NCBI RefSeq assembly: GCF_028389875.1
Contig: NC_084667.1
Span: 56,894,570 to 56,958,569, forward strand
DNA length: 64,000 nt
Reading direction: 5' to 3'
Origin: Rhea pennata
Lineage: Eukaryota > Chordata > Aves > Rheiformes > Rheidae
Both the position numbers and the translations under genes were made by a program. Of the stretch, positions 36,241 to 49,757 are shown piece after piece. Numbering within the stretch: the first letter of the stretch is position 1; every line of letters starts with the position of its first letter. The notes beneath the pieces were generated by a model that did not search any database, was not told where the DNA came from, and saw only the letters and a list, made by a program, of their open reading frames with translations.

Positions 36241-36829
36241 AGAAAATACAAAACCGATATTTGGGAGGAACTACAAGCACAGCAAGTGCTAGCTATTTCT
36301 ACAGTTCAGGGCAGGTTCCCACTTCAGTGTTCTCCGTAGTCCAAATGATAGAATCTATCTGGAGGGGGTAAGCGGTAGGGTGAAATACCCAGCTCTGTAT
36401 ACCGTATGCAGAAAAACTGAAATTTCAATATGGGGTTGAGTTTTATTATAATTTCAGCAGATGAACATTCAGGAGCTTTTAAGATGTGGTACAAAGATTT
36501 GGTCCTTGTTATCAGTGAGCACACAGTTTAATTTTAGAACAACACTGTGCAAGATCAGCAAGGAATAGGACATAAGGAAGTAGGAGAATTGCTTACAGTA
36601 AAATAAAAGTATTTTAGGATTTTATAATATGTTCAGTTTGGTTTTGAGGGATTCATTATTTGAATAACAATTTAAAATTGTTATAGATTTTAAACTACAG
36701 AATGTGAAGAAAATGTGTTGGAGCATATAATAGTAATGTGAAGAAAGAGTGTAGGTCATACATGAATAAGCTTCTTTGTTGGTAGCTGTATGAAAGGGAA
36801 AAAATACCTTTAAGACAGAGGGAAAAATT

Positions 36830-36853
36830 AAAAAAAAAAAAAAAAAAAAAAAA
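36830..36853. repeat. A24 homopolymer
   Basis: A run of 24 adenines in the same EML1 intron. No interspersed element can be recognised next to it. Confidence 0.9.
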
Positions 36854-37163
36854 GCAACATACAATTCTATACCTAACCAAGTAAAAATCTTGGTAGGCTT
36901 GGCTATATAAACATAATTTTGCAGAATACCTTCCTGGAGTGAAAAATACCTTGCTGAATAGAAAGAATAAACAAGCATTTCTTTGTGCTTAATTTCCCAT
37001 TAGGATCTGGATTTTTGCTGGTGCTTAAGTACACACTGACCCAGTAACAGTTGTTTTTATCACTTTTTAAAAAAGTAATCTTTTATTTAAATTATGGCAA
37101 AAACCTGAGCTACCACTTGTATTTCCGTTATAGAAACCTTTAATTAGTACCCCTATGTTTCAG

Positions 37164-37294
37164 GTGTATGGCCTGAAGGTTCAGATGGAACAGATATCAA
37201 CGCTGTCTGTCGATCACACGGGAGAAAACTGCTATCAACAGGGGATGATTTTGGCAAAGTACATCTCTTCTCATATCCCTGTTCACAGTTTAGG
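37164..37294 (+). CDS. EML1: EML1 exon: VWPEGSDGTDINAVCRSHG
   Basis: A 131-nt exon encoding G-VWPEGSDGTDINAVCRSHG, RKLLSTGDDFGKVHLFS to YPCSQFR, about residues 731-774. FGVWPEGSDGTDIN and DDFGKVHLF are invariant in EML1-4. Donor AGG|GTAAGT. Confidence 0.96.
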
Positions 37295-37567
37295 GTAAGT
37301 TCATTAAAAAAAAATCACTCTTGTAATTCTCACAAACACAGGATTTTTTTTTCTTATGTGCAAATAAAAAAGGAAGAGTAGGAACTTGCATGATAAAGGA
37401 TGCTAGTTAATGCTGACTGACACTAACATTAAGTTTTAAATTTGATTTAATATTACAGTATTTCAGGAGAATAATGTGGATGCTTTTATATCGTTGTAAT
37501 TTGAATGCTATGCTATAATGTTATATTTTACAACAATTTATATTCTCACTAATGTGGTGTTTTCCAG

Positions 37568-37693
37568 GCTCCAAGCCATGTATACGGTGGACACAGTAGT
37601 CATGTAACTAATGTAGATTTTCTCTGTGAAGACACTCATCTCATCTCCACAGGCGGAAAAGACACAAGTATTATGCAGTGGCGAGTCATTTAG
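37568..37693 (+). CDS. EML1: EML1 terminal coding exon with stop
   Basis: Encodes APSHVYGGHSSHVTNVDFLC, EDTHLISTGGKDTSIMQWRV, I and a TAG stop at 37,691-37,693; about residues 775-815. It follows a 273-nt intron (37,295-37,567). GGHSSHVTNV and GGKDTSIMQW close the second propeller. The protein ends at RVI as in mammalian EML1, with no C-terminal extension of the EML4 type. Confidence 0.97.
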   Translation, partial: APSHVYGGHSSHVTNVDFLCEDTHLISTGGKDTSIMQWRVI

Positions 37694-39125
37694 AGAAAGC
37701 ATCAGCGTGAACATACACAGCTGAGTCGACCATGCACAGAACTCATGTATAAACTGTATATTTAAAACTTAACAGTATGTTTGCAGTTTAGCCTGGTCAC
37801 TGTGATTTTTGTTTAAAGAATTTTTACAAACCTCAGGAAAATTAAGCCCTGTGCTGGTTACCTTACTCAGTTTAGTGATTTTTTTTTTCATTGTGTCACA
37901 CCTTACGAATGATTGTTTTATCTTTTTTTGTACAATATATAATGCAGTACAAGTTTAATATAAAAATGTGGCTTGACAGTTTGCAATACAGTGGTATCAG
38001 CAGAATGTGACTATCTTAAATGTTTTATATAAACACTGCTAAAACGGTCACAAAAATGCCTTTCAAAGACTGTATATATGTGCTTATTTGTTTCACTATC
38101 TACACTTTGTACTGTATATCTACTTATTTAGAAAAATCTATGGCGACATTGAGGTACTGAATTGTTTCCGATGGAGGATGATGAATTGATGCAAAAGGTA
38201 TAAATCAAGCTGTAAGATGCAAATATTAACATGTTCTCGATCAGCAAATGTGAATTTTAGTAAATTTGCATTCCCTTGGGAATAGCAACCTTAGCTATCA
38301 CCTGTGAGGAGTTGTATTCCCTTTGAAATCAGCAAATCAGCAGGTTTTGCCCCAGTTTAAAACCTGAATATCTCAGCAGGGTTTACAGATGTTTGTAGTT
38401 CAGGTATTCCATATGAGTTTAAATCAAAATCTTTTTAGTTGTATATGAACAATTTCCTATTTCAAAACAAAACAACAAAAAAAACTTGACCACATCCCCA
38501 TTATTGGTTGATATATTTAACTAGTATGTATAGTAATCAGCATGATACTATATTGTACATGTATAAGATTTTAGCAGTTCATAACAAATGGTAAGGCAAT
38601 CTAGCTTTACTTTTTTATGCTTACGGATATTGTATATTTGTATTTTAAGACCAAGTAGACCAAGTCTAAAGATATCTTTTTAAGTGTACCATAAACCTGC
38701 AGAGGGTAAAGGAAGTCTTGGAAGCCTACATAATATTACTGTGTAACTTCTGGCCCCTGTGTTTTGTGCATGGATGGATATTTATAGTATGAAATAAGAT
38801 TGTGTTTTGCAATGAAGTAATAGTGGAGGTGGTATAAAATGGTTAAGAAGGCCTTATCAATGTTGATTGTGACGCAGATTGAAATGTATTGTTTGCTTTG
38901 AGGAATGTATCTGAAGAATTTTAAAAGAGAGGAGTTCTAAGCAGATTCGAAAAAAGATAATATTAAAATAATGGACAGTAAACGATAATTCTTTGAACTC
39001 TAAAGCACTGGTTGTTTAGAGTGATTTAAATGAAACAGAACCAATAAATTTTGAACTTTTTTATTACATCTCCAACCTGCTTACACTGAAAGTGCAGGAC
39101 GCCAATAAACGTGTATTAAAGTGAA
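37694..39125 (+). other. EML1: EML1 3' UTR
   Basis: About 1.43 kb of AU-rich sequence after the stop, ending at two polyadenylation signals. It contains TGTATATA at 38,071-38,078, an exact match to the Pumilio recognition element, along with other near matches. No open frame of note. The 3' end is inferred from the signals and not observed. Confidence 0.8.
39043..39108 (+). terminator. EML1: EML1 polyadenylation signals (two AATAAA)
   Basis: AATAAA at 39,043-39,048 and at 39,103-39,108. The second is followed 15-40 bases later by a T/GT-rich stretch (TTTTCAGTGTATTCTTCCTG), so cleavage near 39,120-39,130 is the best guess. Confidence 0.75.
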
Positions 39126-42100
39126 TTTTCAGTGTATTCTTCCTGTTCAATTTAATGGATTCATTTCAACATGAAAAACTTCCTGCCAGGTAGATACTTT
39201 TACTTAATTAGACACATTTGTGAATTCTGAGTTGCATTTGAAAATATTTGGGGATAAAATCTGAATTTGGCGGTACATAATTTCAAGCATATGCCTAACT
39301 CTAAGAATGTGATTGCTAATGCGCACGTAGTGGATGAAACTGAAGTTTCATAAAAGCAAAGAAAGGCTTGCTTTCAGCTACAGACTTTCTTGATTCTAGC
39401 TCCTAGTACACTATTGGCAGAAGAATGCCGTTCCACTGCAGAGGGCTGTCCTCACTGCAAGAGTTCCTGACAATTTTCTGTGTTAGAAAATCCTGCCTGA
39501 AAGCAAGCTCCAAAGGCCAAGGTTTCAGGGTCGCTTTAAGCTGACATAAGCTGATACTATCACTGAAGGGAGAACTGTTGCCCCCAGCTGCTTATTCCCA
39601 TCCCATGTAGCAGTAGAAGAGTTAATGGAGCCATAGGGAGAGCCAGACTGGGAGAGGAACCCCATTAAAATTAATTCAGGAAAAAAGCAAGCAAACAAAC
39701 ACTACTGAAGAACAGGAAACCCACTGCCTCCGTATGCTCATCAGGTTGGCTGGCAGCTGGACGAATGCTTGTACTGAGACAAAGAAAAGAGCAAGGTGAA
39801 GCTGGAAGTAAATGGACAAAGGAAAAGTGGGGCAACTCCTTTTGACAGCAGTGTCAACCTCCTTCGGCTTAAAGTAGTGAAACCCAGGCATAATACTCCT
39901 ACCTTTACTGGGGTTAACTTGATTCTAAGAGTTCGTTATACCCAAGTGACAGATTCTGATCTTGTCTGGATAGCTAGTTACAGAACTTGGTGTTTATAAA
40001 TCTATATGTCTATATATAGATGTATGTATGTATATTATATATAAATATATGTTTGCTTACATGTTATTTTTTGCTTACATGGAGATCTTTCAGGTGTCCT
40101 TTAAAAAATTTGTAGGTAATTTGTCGTTACTTGCAATGGTGTAGGTAGGAGCTGTAAACTGTATTCGCTTATTCCCCTTTCATTCTTCTCCTTCTGTGCT
40201 TGGCAGTCTTGGGCTATAGCATATTTCTGATCCCCTTCTTCATTTTAAACTCTTCCCCCTACAAGAAATAAATGAAGAAGCCTGCAAGTTCATCCCTAGG
40301 GTAACTGATCAAAAGCGATTTTCAACAACCTCATCCCAAATGGGCTCCTGTTGCTCCTCTATTTCTAATTTTTGCTGTTAAATGTGTCTTTGTTCCTCCG
40401 TGAGAACATTATATATACATTGGCTGTATTTGCAAATGGTGGGTAACTTCTTGAGCCAAATATCCTTTTGCTGACTATTTAAGATATTCTTCTCTCATTA
40501 TCCAGGAAATTCTTTGCAATTTTACCATTGTTATGTGTAATCCACCACATCTGCAGTTCTCTTTCTGTATCCATTTTCCTCACTCCTTTCTTCCAACTCT
40601 ATTACAAATACCGCTTTGCAGCTCCAATGGGACCAGCCTATTGATTTTTCCAATCTTCTCACCATCATAAATCCACATCTAACCCTCACACACTCACAGG
40701 CTTATTCTTACTCACTTTTCATAGTGCTTATCCCAGTCTAGGCCTTCTGCTCTGCCTGTCCTCTCAGCTTCTTGTGTCATCCCCACAACAACCTTCAGCT
40801 CCCCCCAGTTCTATCCCAGTTTCTTAGTTCTTGCATTTGTTTGTTTTCCCAGGAATGCCCTTTTGGGGGCTAGAAAATAATTTACCCATGAACTTTGCAT
40901 GTTTCATTCCCTCGGTAGCATCTGGTACTCTGACACCTGGATCCCTTCACCTAATATTGTTTTGGCAGCAGTAGTCTTTTCCCACCCTTCCATAGAGTCT
41001 ACAGGGGGCTAGTGATATGGCTGAGGTTCAGCTTCGAATCCATCCACAGGCTGCAGCAGCACAGTATTGCCCAGAGACTCACCTCGGCTCTTCTCGTCTG
41101 CATTGCTGATATCTACCAACTGTCCAGCTAGTCCCTTTCAGCTTTCTCCAGTTTCAATTTCCATTTCTTGCCTTTTTTTTTTTTTTTTTGGTAATGTCTG
41201 GTGTGACTTCAGCTTCCAGGTGCATGTCCTTCTTAGCCCTTAACTGCACATTTTGCTGTTCTTATCTGCTTATAAAACCCATGGCCCTGAATACCTCTGC
41301 GATCACTTTCTGACCAAGTTCCTGAGTTTTTTACTATGTTACAGATCAGATATCCATGTCGATGCTGTTTCTTTGACCTCAGCTTATCAATATCAATGGC
41401 TTTGCATCTGCTTTTGGACTCTTCCTTCCTGCTTCCTTGCTTTGATTAGTGTATTGAGATGGTCAATACCCGCTCGCTCTTTCATGGTTATCCTCCATTT
41501 ATCTGCATGCATTCCTGTAATGTATATCACATGCTTAAATTATGAAATATTTTTGGAGTAGAGGTTTTTGTTCTCTGCTATTGTGTACTACTTAGTAATA
41601 GGATCTTGTGGTCTGTAGCCAGAACTCCTACAGTAATATAAGTAAAACTGCCACTTTGTCCAAAAATGATGAGCATGTATATTCAGAAAATACTTCTCAG
41701 TGTCAGGATTTTCAAAGTGATTAGCTACTGGAGTTCATTATATCTATGCTCTAAGTCTTAAATTATTCAGTAAACAATATATATACTTTCAAAAGATATA
41801 TGGTATATGCTTATACAACAAAAACAGAATAATCTGTGTTTTAGGCCAATAGCCCATTTTCAAGTCCATGCTTTTCATCATTATATTTACATCTCCTACC
41901 TAAAATAAATATATTTATTTTGCTCTTAAAAGACACACATTTGTGGTACATCAAAACTACAACTTTGTTGTCTTTTGTTTTATATTATGTTGTGTTTTAT
42001 TTAAGTTGTTGTCTCTAAATTGATTACTGCATAGATGTTTATGATAGTGCTCAGTATTGATAGGTGGTTAAAAGCAGACAGATACTAATAATTTCAAGCA

Positions 42101-45100
42101 GATGAGCTCCATAAAAATCAGCCACTACATTAAAAAAGAGTCAAGAAGGTGGATATATGGAAGAGAATATAAATAACTTTAAATGCTAGCAAGTAAAGAT
42201 CCATTTCAAACAACAACAAAAAAAAAATCCTCTCACATAGAAAGTCCTTTTTTATCTATGGCTTCTTGCTATTATGATTAATGCAAGATCATGTTTTCTA
42301 CATGAAAAGCTTGGGTGAAATTTGTTCTTCAAAAGAACTAATTTTAGAAAATATTACTTCCCTTCAAAATTATTCATATGACAAAAATTTGTAAAGCAAA
42401 ACAGAAACCTTTTTTGCAAAGCTTGGCACTTCGGATTTCTTTGGTTTCTGTTCAGAATAGCAGGCAATCTTTTTGTTGTGTTTTTCCTCCATCCCTGGAA
42501 CTAGGACTGTTGACAGATCACTAGACTGCATCCTCAAAGATTCTACAGATGGCAAGGAAAATGTCACTTTAATTACTGGTGTAAAGAACACATACTTATG
42601 AGAAGCCTAAATTGAGATCTTTTTTTCCTATTACCGGCTTGAATGCATGGCTCTGCAGTTCAGTGCTGCTCTTACGCTTCCTATCTCACATGGTAACTAC
42701 AGAGGGCTGCATTTCAGGAGAGATGCCCCAGGCTAGAGGATTTCATAGCCCCAAAGATGGGAAATAAGGACAGAACTGAACCAAGGAATATGTCTGCTTC
42801 TGGGTGAATGCTACTAGTTACTGGAGAAGTGAGTACATTAGCAGTCTGCGTTCCTGCTGCGAGAGATTTATGTTTCTCCTTAAGCAGTTCTACTGCATTT
42901 TTCATATGGAGCAATTTTGACCTCTGAATTCATCAATTAAATGTAGAAGTATAAGAGATATTTTACACTAAGGTATTTAGGATAGCTCAGGGAAAGCTCT
43001 TGTCTAGTGCTAAGTGTGGTAGACCCGGTTTCGTTTGCATCGTTGCTGATACAAAAAGGCTCGTTTAGGAAAACCACTTGTGGGGACCTTTGTCAATCAG
43101 CATGTTTCACGTGCTGTGTTCTCCTTGGTATCCTGGCAAATGTGGAAGTGTAAGAGCATACCTCCTTTCAGAGAGCGCAGAGTCACTCTTATGAGTCACA
43201 GAGGCTGCTGGAACTCCGTTTGGAGCCCATCTTGTGTCTATGTCTTTATGAAAGCGGAGCTTTAGGTCTTGGACGCTAGGAAAAATGGTTCTTTCCTACC
43301 AGCTCCACAGTTCTACTTTAGCACAGGTTTGTCTTTACCAGCTTTTGGCTTTGCACAAGCTGTATTAAATTAACTTACGATTTCCATTCATTTGTAGTGG
43401 CCGTATCTGCACCTTAAAGGCTGCCTCTCCAGACCTGGTCTGAGGTGCTGAGGGCTACCCGGTTTTTAGGCCTCCGTGCAAGTGAATGAGTTTATAGCAG
43501 AAGCTTTTAAGAGACGAGCATTTAAAAATCTGACTAGTGGAGTTATTGAGAATAAACATTCAGCCAGAAGGGGATAAACTCAGCTGTTCTGTGGAGGCCA
43601 GTTATCAGGACAACATGAGCTGTGCTTGCTCCAGGTTCCAGATTGCAGCCTAAAGAAATCTCCTTCAGGCTGTTCTGTCAGTATGGTTGGGCAGCAAAAA
43701 TTACCAGGCTGGATCTGTCTGCCAGCCACGTTAGATTATTGCAATTTGTCATTGCTTTGTGTTTCCCTTTTACTGCTGAGCCATATTTAAGAGGGAAATG
43801 TATGCTCAAGGCAGCCTGAGGAGGACACTTTTCTTTACAGAATCAATTGTTCCAACTGTTCGTTCTGGGTTCAGTTCCTCATTAAGGCAAATGTCAACAT
43901 TTTAGGGCTCCTTCCTTCCTGCCTAGCTGCTTCTTTTCAGCAACTTTCACTTACACTGTAATTCTGAATTTATTACATCAGTATATAACCGCAGCGAAGG
44001 TTATTATGCCAGAGGTTCAAGTGTTTTGGCCTCATTACAGCCGCTGAAAAGAGCAGAAGCTGAGCTCTGAGAGCCTCTGTCTACGGTCTGAGCAGTTGGA
44101 GTGCAAGCTGACAGGAGGCTCGGTTTAAGTGAAAAGCCCTCTGGCATTTCCCGTATGCCCGGCTCCCGTTCGGCAGAAAAGCTGGCCACGCGCAGCTTAA
44201 CAGCCGGGAGAGTCCCAACTGCCTCCGACTGCATGAGCGCAGCGCTGTCTCTGCTGTGATCTTTCGCACTCGTTTCTGGTGAGAAAGCCACCATTTTTTT
44301 CGTTACCTCTCTATGAAAAAGCCTGGTCTCTTTTAATAAAAAAAGTTTGAGTCCAGACAATTTTGGCCTCCAATGCCATGCCTAATGGGATTTTAATAAT
44401 TATAAAATAAATGAGATGAAATGGGTCTTTGCCTGGCTCAGTATAACCTTTTTAATAGACAGCAAAGATACAGGTTGTCCTCCGAGGGCACCACGCTGCC
44501 CCCTAACATGGAATATGCCTTCTCAAAAACAGGCTTTGGAAATTCTCAAAGGGGATGGAATGGTAAGCTGAGTATTTCTTCAAAGACGAAGTTATTTGTT
44601 AAAAGGGAAATTGGAATTGTCAGACGTGCTTATGTTTGCTATTCCTTCCCTCCTACCCTCCCCCTAGTATGAAAACACACCTTTGGGAATGCTGTTGGGG
44701 TGGTTGGACCACTGATTCCTCCCAGTACAGCCAGGAAGGTGCCTGTTCTTTTGAAACACTATTAATGGTTTATTTTCTTGCACGCTGGGAACCTACATGC
44801 TTGTGCTTTACTTGTGTCTTCTCCTTAAGTTTCATATAAAGCTGCTTAAGGAAAATCACTCATGGCCTTGAATAGATAATGCAGAAAGAGATCCTCAGAG
44901 GCTCTTCGCGTGGTTGAGTTCCTTCCAGCTTCCTGGAAGTCTGACGTTTCCTGCTTGAGCCTTTTTACCGACTGTAAACCATGCTCTCCAGGGCCATAGC
45001 AGAAAGGATTAGTGGGCTCCTTCCTTTCTCGGAGACTTTATTGGCCAGAGGATTGCCCACACCATGGACCCTTCCTTGCCTTATCTCCTATTTTTCTCTG

Positions 45101-45982
45101 AGGAAGTATAATAAAAACATACAATTGAGGTACATCAAAAGTACATTTTTCTTAACGTCTCTTGGCCTTTTCCTATACCATTCCTCCTTTCTATCTCCTT
45201 TCCTCTCTTCATTCTCTCTTCTCCTCAGTTTTGTCCTTTTAATCTGCTGTTTCCTTCTCTCTCCTTCTCTTGTTCAAAGAACCCCAAGCCTCTTTATTTC
45301 CCTCATTTTTCTTTAGTCTTTGTTCTCTTGTTCCCTTTCGCTCCTGCCGGACTCTTCTGCCATTTGGATTCATTCGTTACAGTCTCCTTTCATTGTTTCT
45401 TCCTCCTTTTCCTCCCTCCAAGACCAGATGATGTATTGCTGAAAAAATCCTGTTTTCTGGAACTCTCCTGTACCTGTCCTGCTCCGGCCTGTTGCTGCAG
45501 CCTTGGCCCAGTGTTTGCCCGTGCGTGCCAGCGCAACGTGCGCTCTTTCACTAGCGCTTTCTCACCAGGAGTGTCTTCTGGTCTGTGATAACTCGCGACT
45601 GAGACCGCTGCCGTGAAATACAGCGGAAGACAACAGTGAGCGTATAAGCGGCCAGGTGCATGTGCATGGTGATAGGTGCAAATCCACACCTTTTCTGAGT
45701 TTGGGGAAAAGCTGGATCCCACTTTGTTTCTGAATTTGGTAATTATACCCTTGCCTCAACAAGGCAGCTGTGAAACTCTACAACTGAAACCCAACCTCAG
45801 CACTGGCAAACCTGTGAGTCCTATTGCCTTTTAAGTAACCTTTTAGGAACAAACATGCATGCATATTATTGGGCATTGTGTATCTTCCTTGCACTGATCT
45901 AGTTTTTTTACTTGGAATAAGACATTCATCCAAAGGGTGACTTTCATGAGGTTACATCCTCCACGCTTTAACAAATCTTTCC

Positions 45983-46009
45983 AAAAAAAAAAAAAAAAAA
46001 AAAAAAAAA
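45983..46009. repeat. A27 homopolymer
   Basis: A run of 27 adenines in the intergenic region. No element boundary is recognisable on either side. Confidence 0.88.
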
Positions 46010-46237
46010 GCAGGTGAACCAAGCTGATGTGAGAACTTGAGCTAGGTGCTTTTGTGGACAAGACTGGGGGAAGCGTGAGAGTTTCAGGACAAAGTTCTGA
46101 GACAGACAAATTCAGGAAGGAAAAAAAAATCACCACAAGGCTGCTGCTGTGCCAGGGAGCTGTTCTGAAAGGGACACTGGCTCACGGAGAAAAACGGCCC
46201 GATGACCTTGAGCTCCTGATACGAAGATATTTACAGA

Positions 46238-46268
46238 GAATATTCCCTCAGGCTGTGAGGGAATATTC
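46238..46268. repeat. Perfect 13-bp inverted repeat with 5-nt loop
   Basis: GAATATTCCCTCA, loop GGCTG, then TGAGGGAATATTC. All 13 bases pair. It is too short for a microRNA precursor. It could be a cruciform, a dyad protein-binding site or chance. Confidence 0.85.
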
Positions 46269-49200
46269 CCAGTGGCCTGTGGGCAACTGTCACAGAGGGC
46301 CCTGGAGGTGGCAGATCCATGATGGTTTTGCTGTGCAGGAGGTCTGGGGGGATAGACCTACCTACAAGGACAGCACAGTTTTTGTGCATCTCCCTGCTGT
46401 GCTACGCAGGGGAATTGGCTGCGAGAGGGAGTGGGGAGGCTGCTGGGGCCATCAGGCTGCCGGCACCCAGGAGCAAGAGCAGGGGAATCACCGGTCTGAG
46501 GCTCAGAAAGTTTCCTTACAAATGAATAGCTTTAAGTCTCTTAGAAGATGCTTGCTTGCATTAGCAATAAAGTGCTAGACTTGTCCCAGCAAAACAGTTA
46601 TTGCATGGTTTAATCACTTCTTTTCTCAACAAAGTGATCTGGTGGGCAAGTCAAACACTAACGCTTGAAAGCTGATGAAAAAGCTTCATTGATTCTGATA
46701 CAACCATAATTTGTGTCCCCGCTCTCCTATTTCTGTACCTTCAGCAGTCAACAAGATCAGCATACACAGAAGCACAGGAAATTTCTTCTGCTTTTCTGTC
46801 TTGCTTCATAATATAAGAATAAATAAAACGTTCAATATAATTGACCGGTAACCTCAGATACTCTGCATTTCTGCATCAGTTCTCAAATCACTTCACAGAC
46901 TATTTAGCCTCCCAAGCCTTTCAAAGCATGGGCACTGCACAAGTTTGCAGGTGTTGCTACTTTCCCAAGTACCTCTTCCCAGTAGCCCATGCAGGTACAC
47001 AGCCAGAAATGGTGAGAAGCTCCCCCTTTCCCTACCCGGGTGTTTGCCGTCCCTTCTATAGCACTGCTTGTGGGTAGAGATGTCAGTATTACAGCGCGTG
47101 TTGTTTGCAGTTTCATCCATTTGCAAACATGCACAGTCTCTCTGTAACGTTGGGGCCCCTGTATGCTGTGAAGTGCATGTGCCCAAATGAAAGCCTTTGC
47201 AGAAGATGGTTTTGCTTGCTCGAGTTTTATATCTTAACCACAGCATGATTTACCTCTGGTTCCTTGCCTGCTTGACTTCTAATTGTTATAAACTTAGCTT
47301 TAGGCAATTACATTAAAAAAAAACAGATTATCAATGCACTCACATATGGATCTGCTCTTTTAGTCATGATTTAAGTTCGAGTAGAATTATAGTGAAACTT
47401 TCTAGTTTAATAAGCATCCTCATTGCCTTATGTTATCTCCCATCTCTATGTTGCATCGGCTGGTCAGTGACCCACGCTCTAAAGGATTAGTCAGATGATT
47501 GTAATAAGAAGATAGGTTTTATTTTTCCTCATTTCTATATAAGCTTGCTACCTTTAGCAACCTCATCACAAATGATGTAGGTGAGTTTATAAAAGCGCTT
47601 GGCACTCAAGGGAGACTGCATATCAGACCTGTGGTCTGAGACAGTTGTCTCTATGCCAACAGCATATATTGTGCCTTTGAGGAAATTTAGGATAATTGCT
47701 TATAAGAAATGACTGTAAGCTTTGGTTTCCAACAAATGAGTGATATGGGGAGCTGCTTCTTTAGGGAAGAGCTACTCCGTCAGATGTCAGCTTGTATTAA
47801 CGGATGGGGGACTTCTGAAGAGGATGGCACAGACCTGCTCCGGCAAGGGAGGCGAGAGCCGGGCTCGGGGGCTCCGGAGACATGGGGGGTGGGCACCCCC
47901 CTTAGCCTTTCACTAATTCCCTTCCGAGCTCCTTAATGATCGCTGAAAATAGCAACTACCAGACAGATAACGGCTACCAACAAACAAGCGATGCTCAGAA
48001 TAAAAGGCATACAACACTTTTATTATTGTTACCATAGTTGTTGTTGTTGTCATATTGTTATTATCACTGTGTAATTTTATTTAGTATTGGAGCTGTGATA
48101 GGCAGCATTAAGGCTTGGCCAGCCAATGGTTAAATAGATCCCTCAGTCATCAAGTCTATAGGGCTTCATTTTTGCAACATTTATTCCAGTGGCATAAGCT
48201 ACCGTTACAGTATCAGTAATTGCTATATTGTCCTGAGTACATGGAAACCTTAACTTTCAAAGCAGCAGAAAATGAAAATAATATACATATATATACATAT
48301 ATATATAAAGAACGAGCCCATCACGTTGCTTCATGCTGCTTTGCTCCCTAACTCCTGCACACTCTGTAACATGGCTAGTACCTTTGGCATGATCCAGCGG
48401 TCTGCTTCAGCCATGAAAAGCGCGCGTGCCCCTCACAGCCTCCCACAGCTTTCCAGCTGCACGTGTGCCCCCCAGCCCATCTCTCCACGCGACTTCCCAG
48501 CCCCTCGTTTCCTAATTGCGGGGTTTGCCTCGAGCCCAACGTGTCCCTCAGCCCTGTCCTTGCCCTGCAGTGCCCAGCACACAGCACTTCCCTTCCGACA
48601 CCCGGGCTGGTCTCAGCAGCTCCCGCACAGCCACACAGACCACCACTGCCTCTGTCTTTTGTTTGCCAATGCTTTGAATTTTAGGCTTTGCACTTTGGAA
48701 AAGTTCCTTTTGTCCCAGTATGTGCAGGCTATGGTGTTTGTGTCCAGAACCACTGTGTATGGATGTGGCACCTGCCCGGCATGCCACTGGTTATTGTGAG
48801 ATTGCATCCAAGAACATGCAATGTTTTTTCTGTCCAAACTGGGTGACACAGAATTGGGAGGGATCTAGGGGAGAAAGACCTGCACTGTTTCAGTTTGAAG
48901 AGTGTGAGAAGGGGCAGTGAAGTTATGGGGAGCTGCTTATGAAAGACCCTGAGAAACAACTGCAGTATTTGGTCCCTCATGGTGCCAGATGCTGGATGAA
49001 ACTCAAATGATACTGATTTCAGTGTTTGGAGGATGGTGTATGGGAAAAGGCACAGATGTGGCAAGGGGCTGGAGAAGTCCGGGCACTGAACCTGCGAAGA
49101 AGTGGTGTCCTCTGCTGGAAACACTCCCCTGGTGGTGGGGGCTGCACAGAGAGCTGACAGGAGAGGAGCAGAGGGGTGTGGAGGAGACAAGAAACACGGA

Positions 49201-49690
49201 GGGAGAAGGAGAGCTGGAAGGGGCAAGGTGACAAGGCCAGGGGAAGCCCATGACACTGGCAGTTGGTGGGGAAAGCGCGGGTGGCAGGAGGACATGGCTG
49301 ACAGCACAGATGAACAGGCTTGGAGGGATACTCATCTGCAGACAAGCAGGAAGGGTGAAGGACCTGGGAGCACATCAACCACAAACACAACCGCTGCCCT
49401 TCCATCCGGACACAAAACCTGGCTAAAGCAACCACTTTTAACAGAGCTTTTTAAGTTCGCTAAGTGCAGGTTGCAGGGAAGAGCTCGGCAACAGCAGTTC
49501 TGCCCGCGCTCCTGCTGGGAATCACTGGGGGATGCCGCCTTTCCAGCGGCGCGACCCGCTGCGCCTCGCCTGCCGGCCCCGCACGGGTGCGTGGCGGCCC
49601 CACCCGCGCCAGCCCGGCCCCACCCGCGCTCTTCCCCCAGGGGGAGCCGAGCCGTATAGGGGCTGCCGGTGGGGCGGAGCGGTGCCGCCT

Positions 49691-49725
49691 CGGCTCGGCT
49701 CGGCTCGGCTCGGCTCGGCACGGCA
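49691..49725. repeat. CGGCT pentanucleotide repeat
   Basis: Five CGGCT units followed by two CGGCA units in the EVL promoter island. Confidence 0.9.
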
Positions 49726-49737
49726 GCCGTGTCCTCG

Positions 49738-49757
49738 CCCCCCCCCCCCCCCCCCCC
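49738..49757. repeat. C20 homopolymer (G20 on the minus strand)
   Basis: Twenty C's in a row inside the promoter island. The minus strand is able to form G-quadruplexes. The length may be unreliable in an assembly. Confidence 0.85.

Larger units (their letters stand above)
31855..37163 (+). other. EML1: Large EML1 intron with CR1 remnants and homopolymer tracts
   Basis: The longest complete EML1 intron here (5.3 kb). It contains decayed CR1-type LINE sequence (about 33,640-35,950), a T36 tract and an A24 tract, all listed separately. Several short open frames (32,000-35,100) are remains of the LINE or chance. The 32,000-33,600 part has no assignable content. Acceptor CCTATGTTTCAG. Confidence 0.72.
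39130..49490. other. EML1-EVL intergenic region
   Basis: About 10 kb with no convincing gene on either strand. Contents seen: TA-rich repeat near 40,007-40,047, T tract near 41,168-41,188, A27 tract at 45,983-46,009, a perfect 13-bp hairpin at 46,238-46,268, TA repeat near 48,281-48,306. From about 42,700 the base composition becomes more balanced, and from about 48,300 steadily richer in GC towards EVL. Open frames up to 192 codons (such as 46,054-46,578 plus and 48,729-49,307 minus) have no domain and overlap frames on the other strand. Regulatory elements are likely but cannot be picked out without alignment. Confidence 0.65.

Noticed and set aside
36063..36251. Lys-run open frame on the minus strand
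   Set aside because: A translation of the T36 tract.
46054..46578. 174-codon plus-strand open frame in the intergenic region
   Set aside because: No recognisable domain; part of it encodes the 13-bp hairpin; no splice or promoter signals.
48729..49435. Overlapping minus-strand open frames of 110-192 codons upstream of EVL
   Set aside because: Low-complexity Ser/Pro/Leu translations of a purine-rich strand, in several frames at once, which indicates base composition and not coding.
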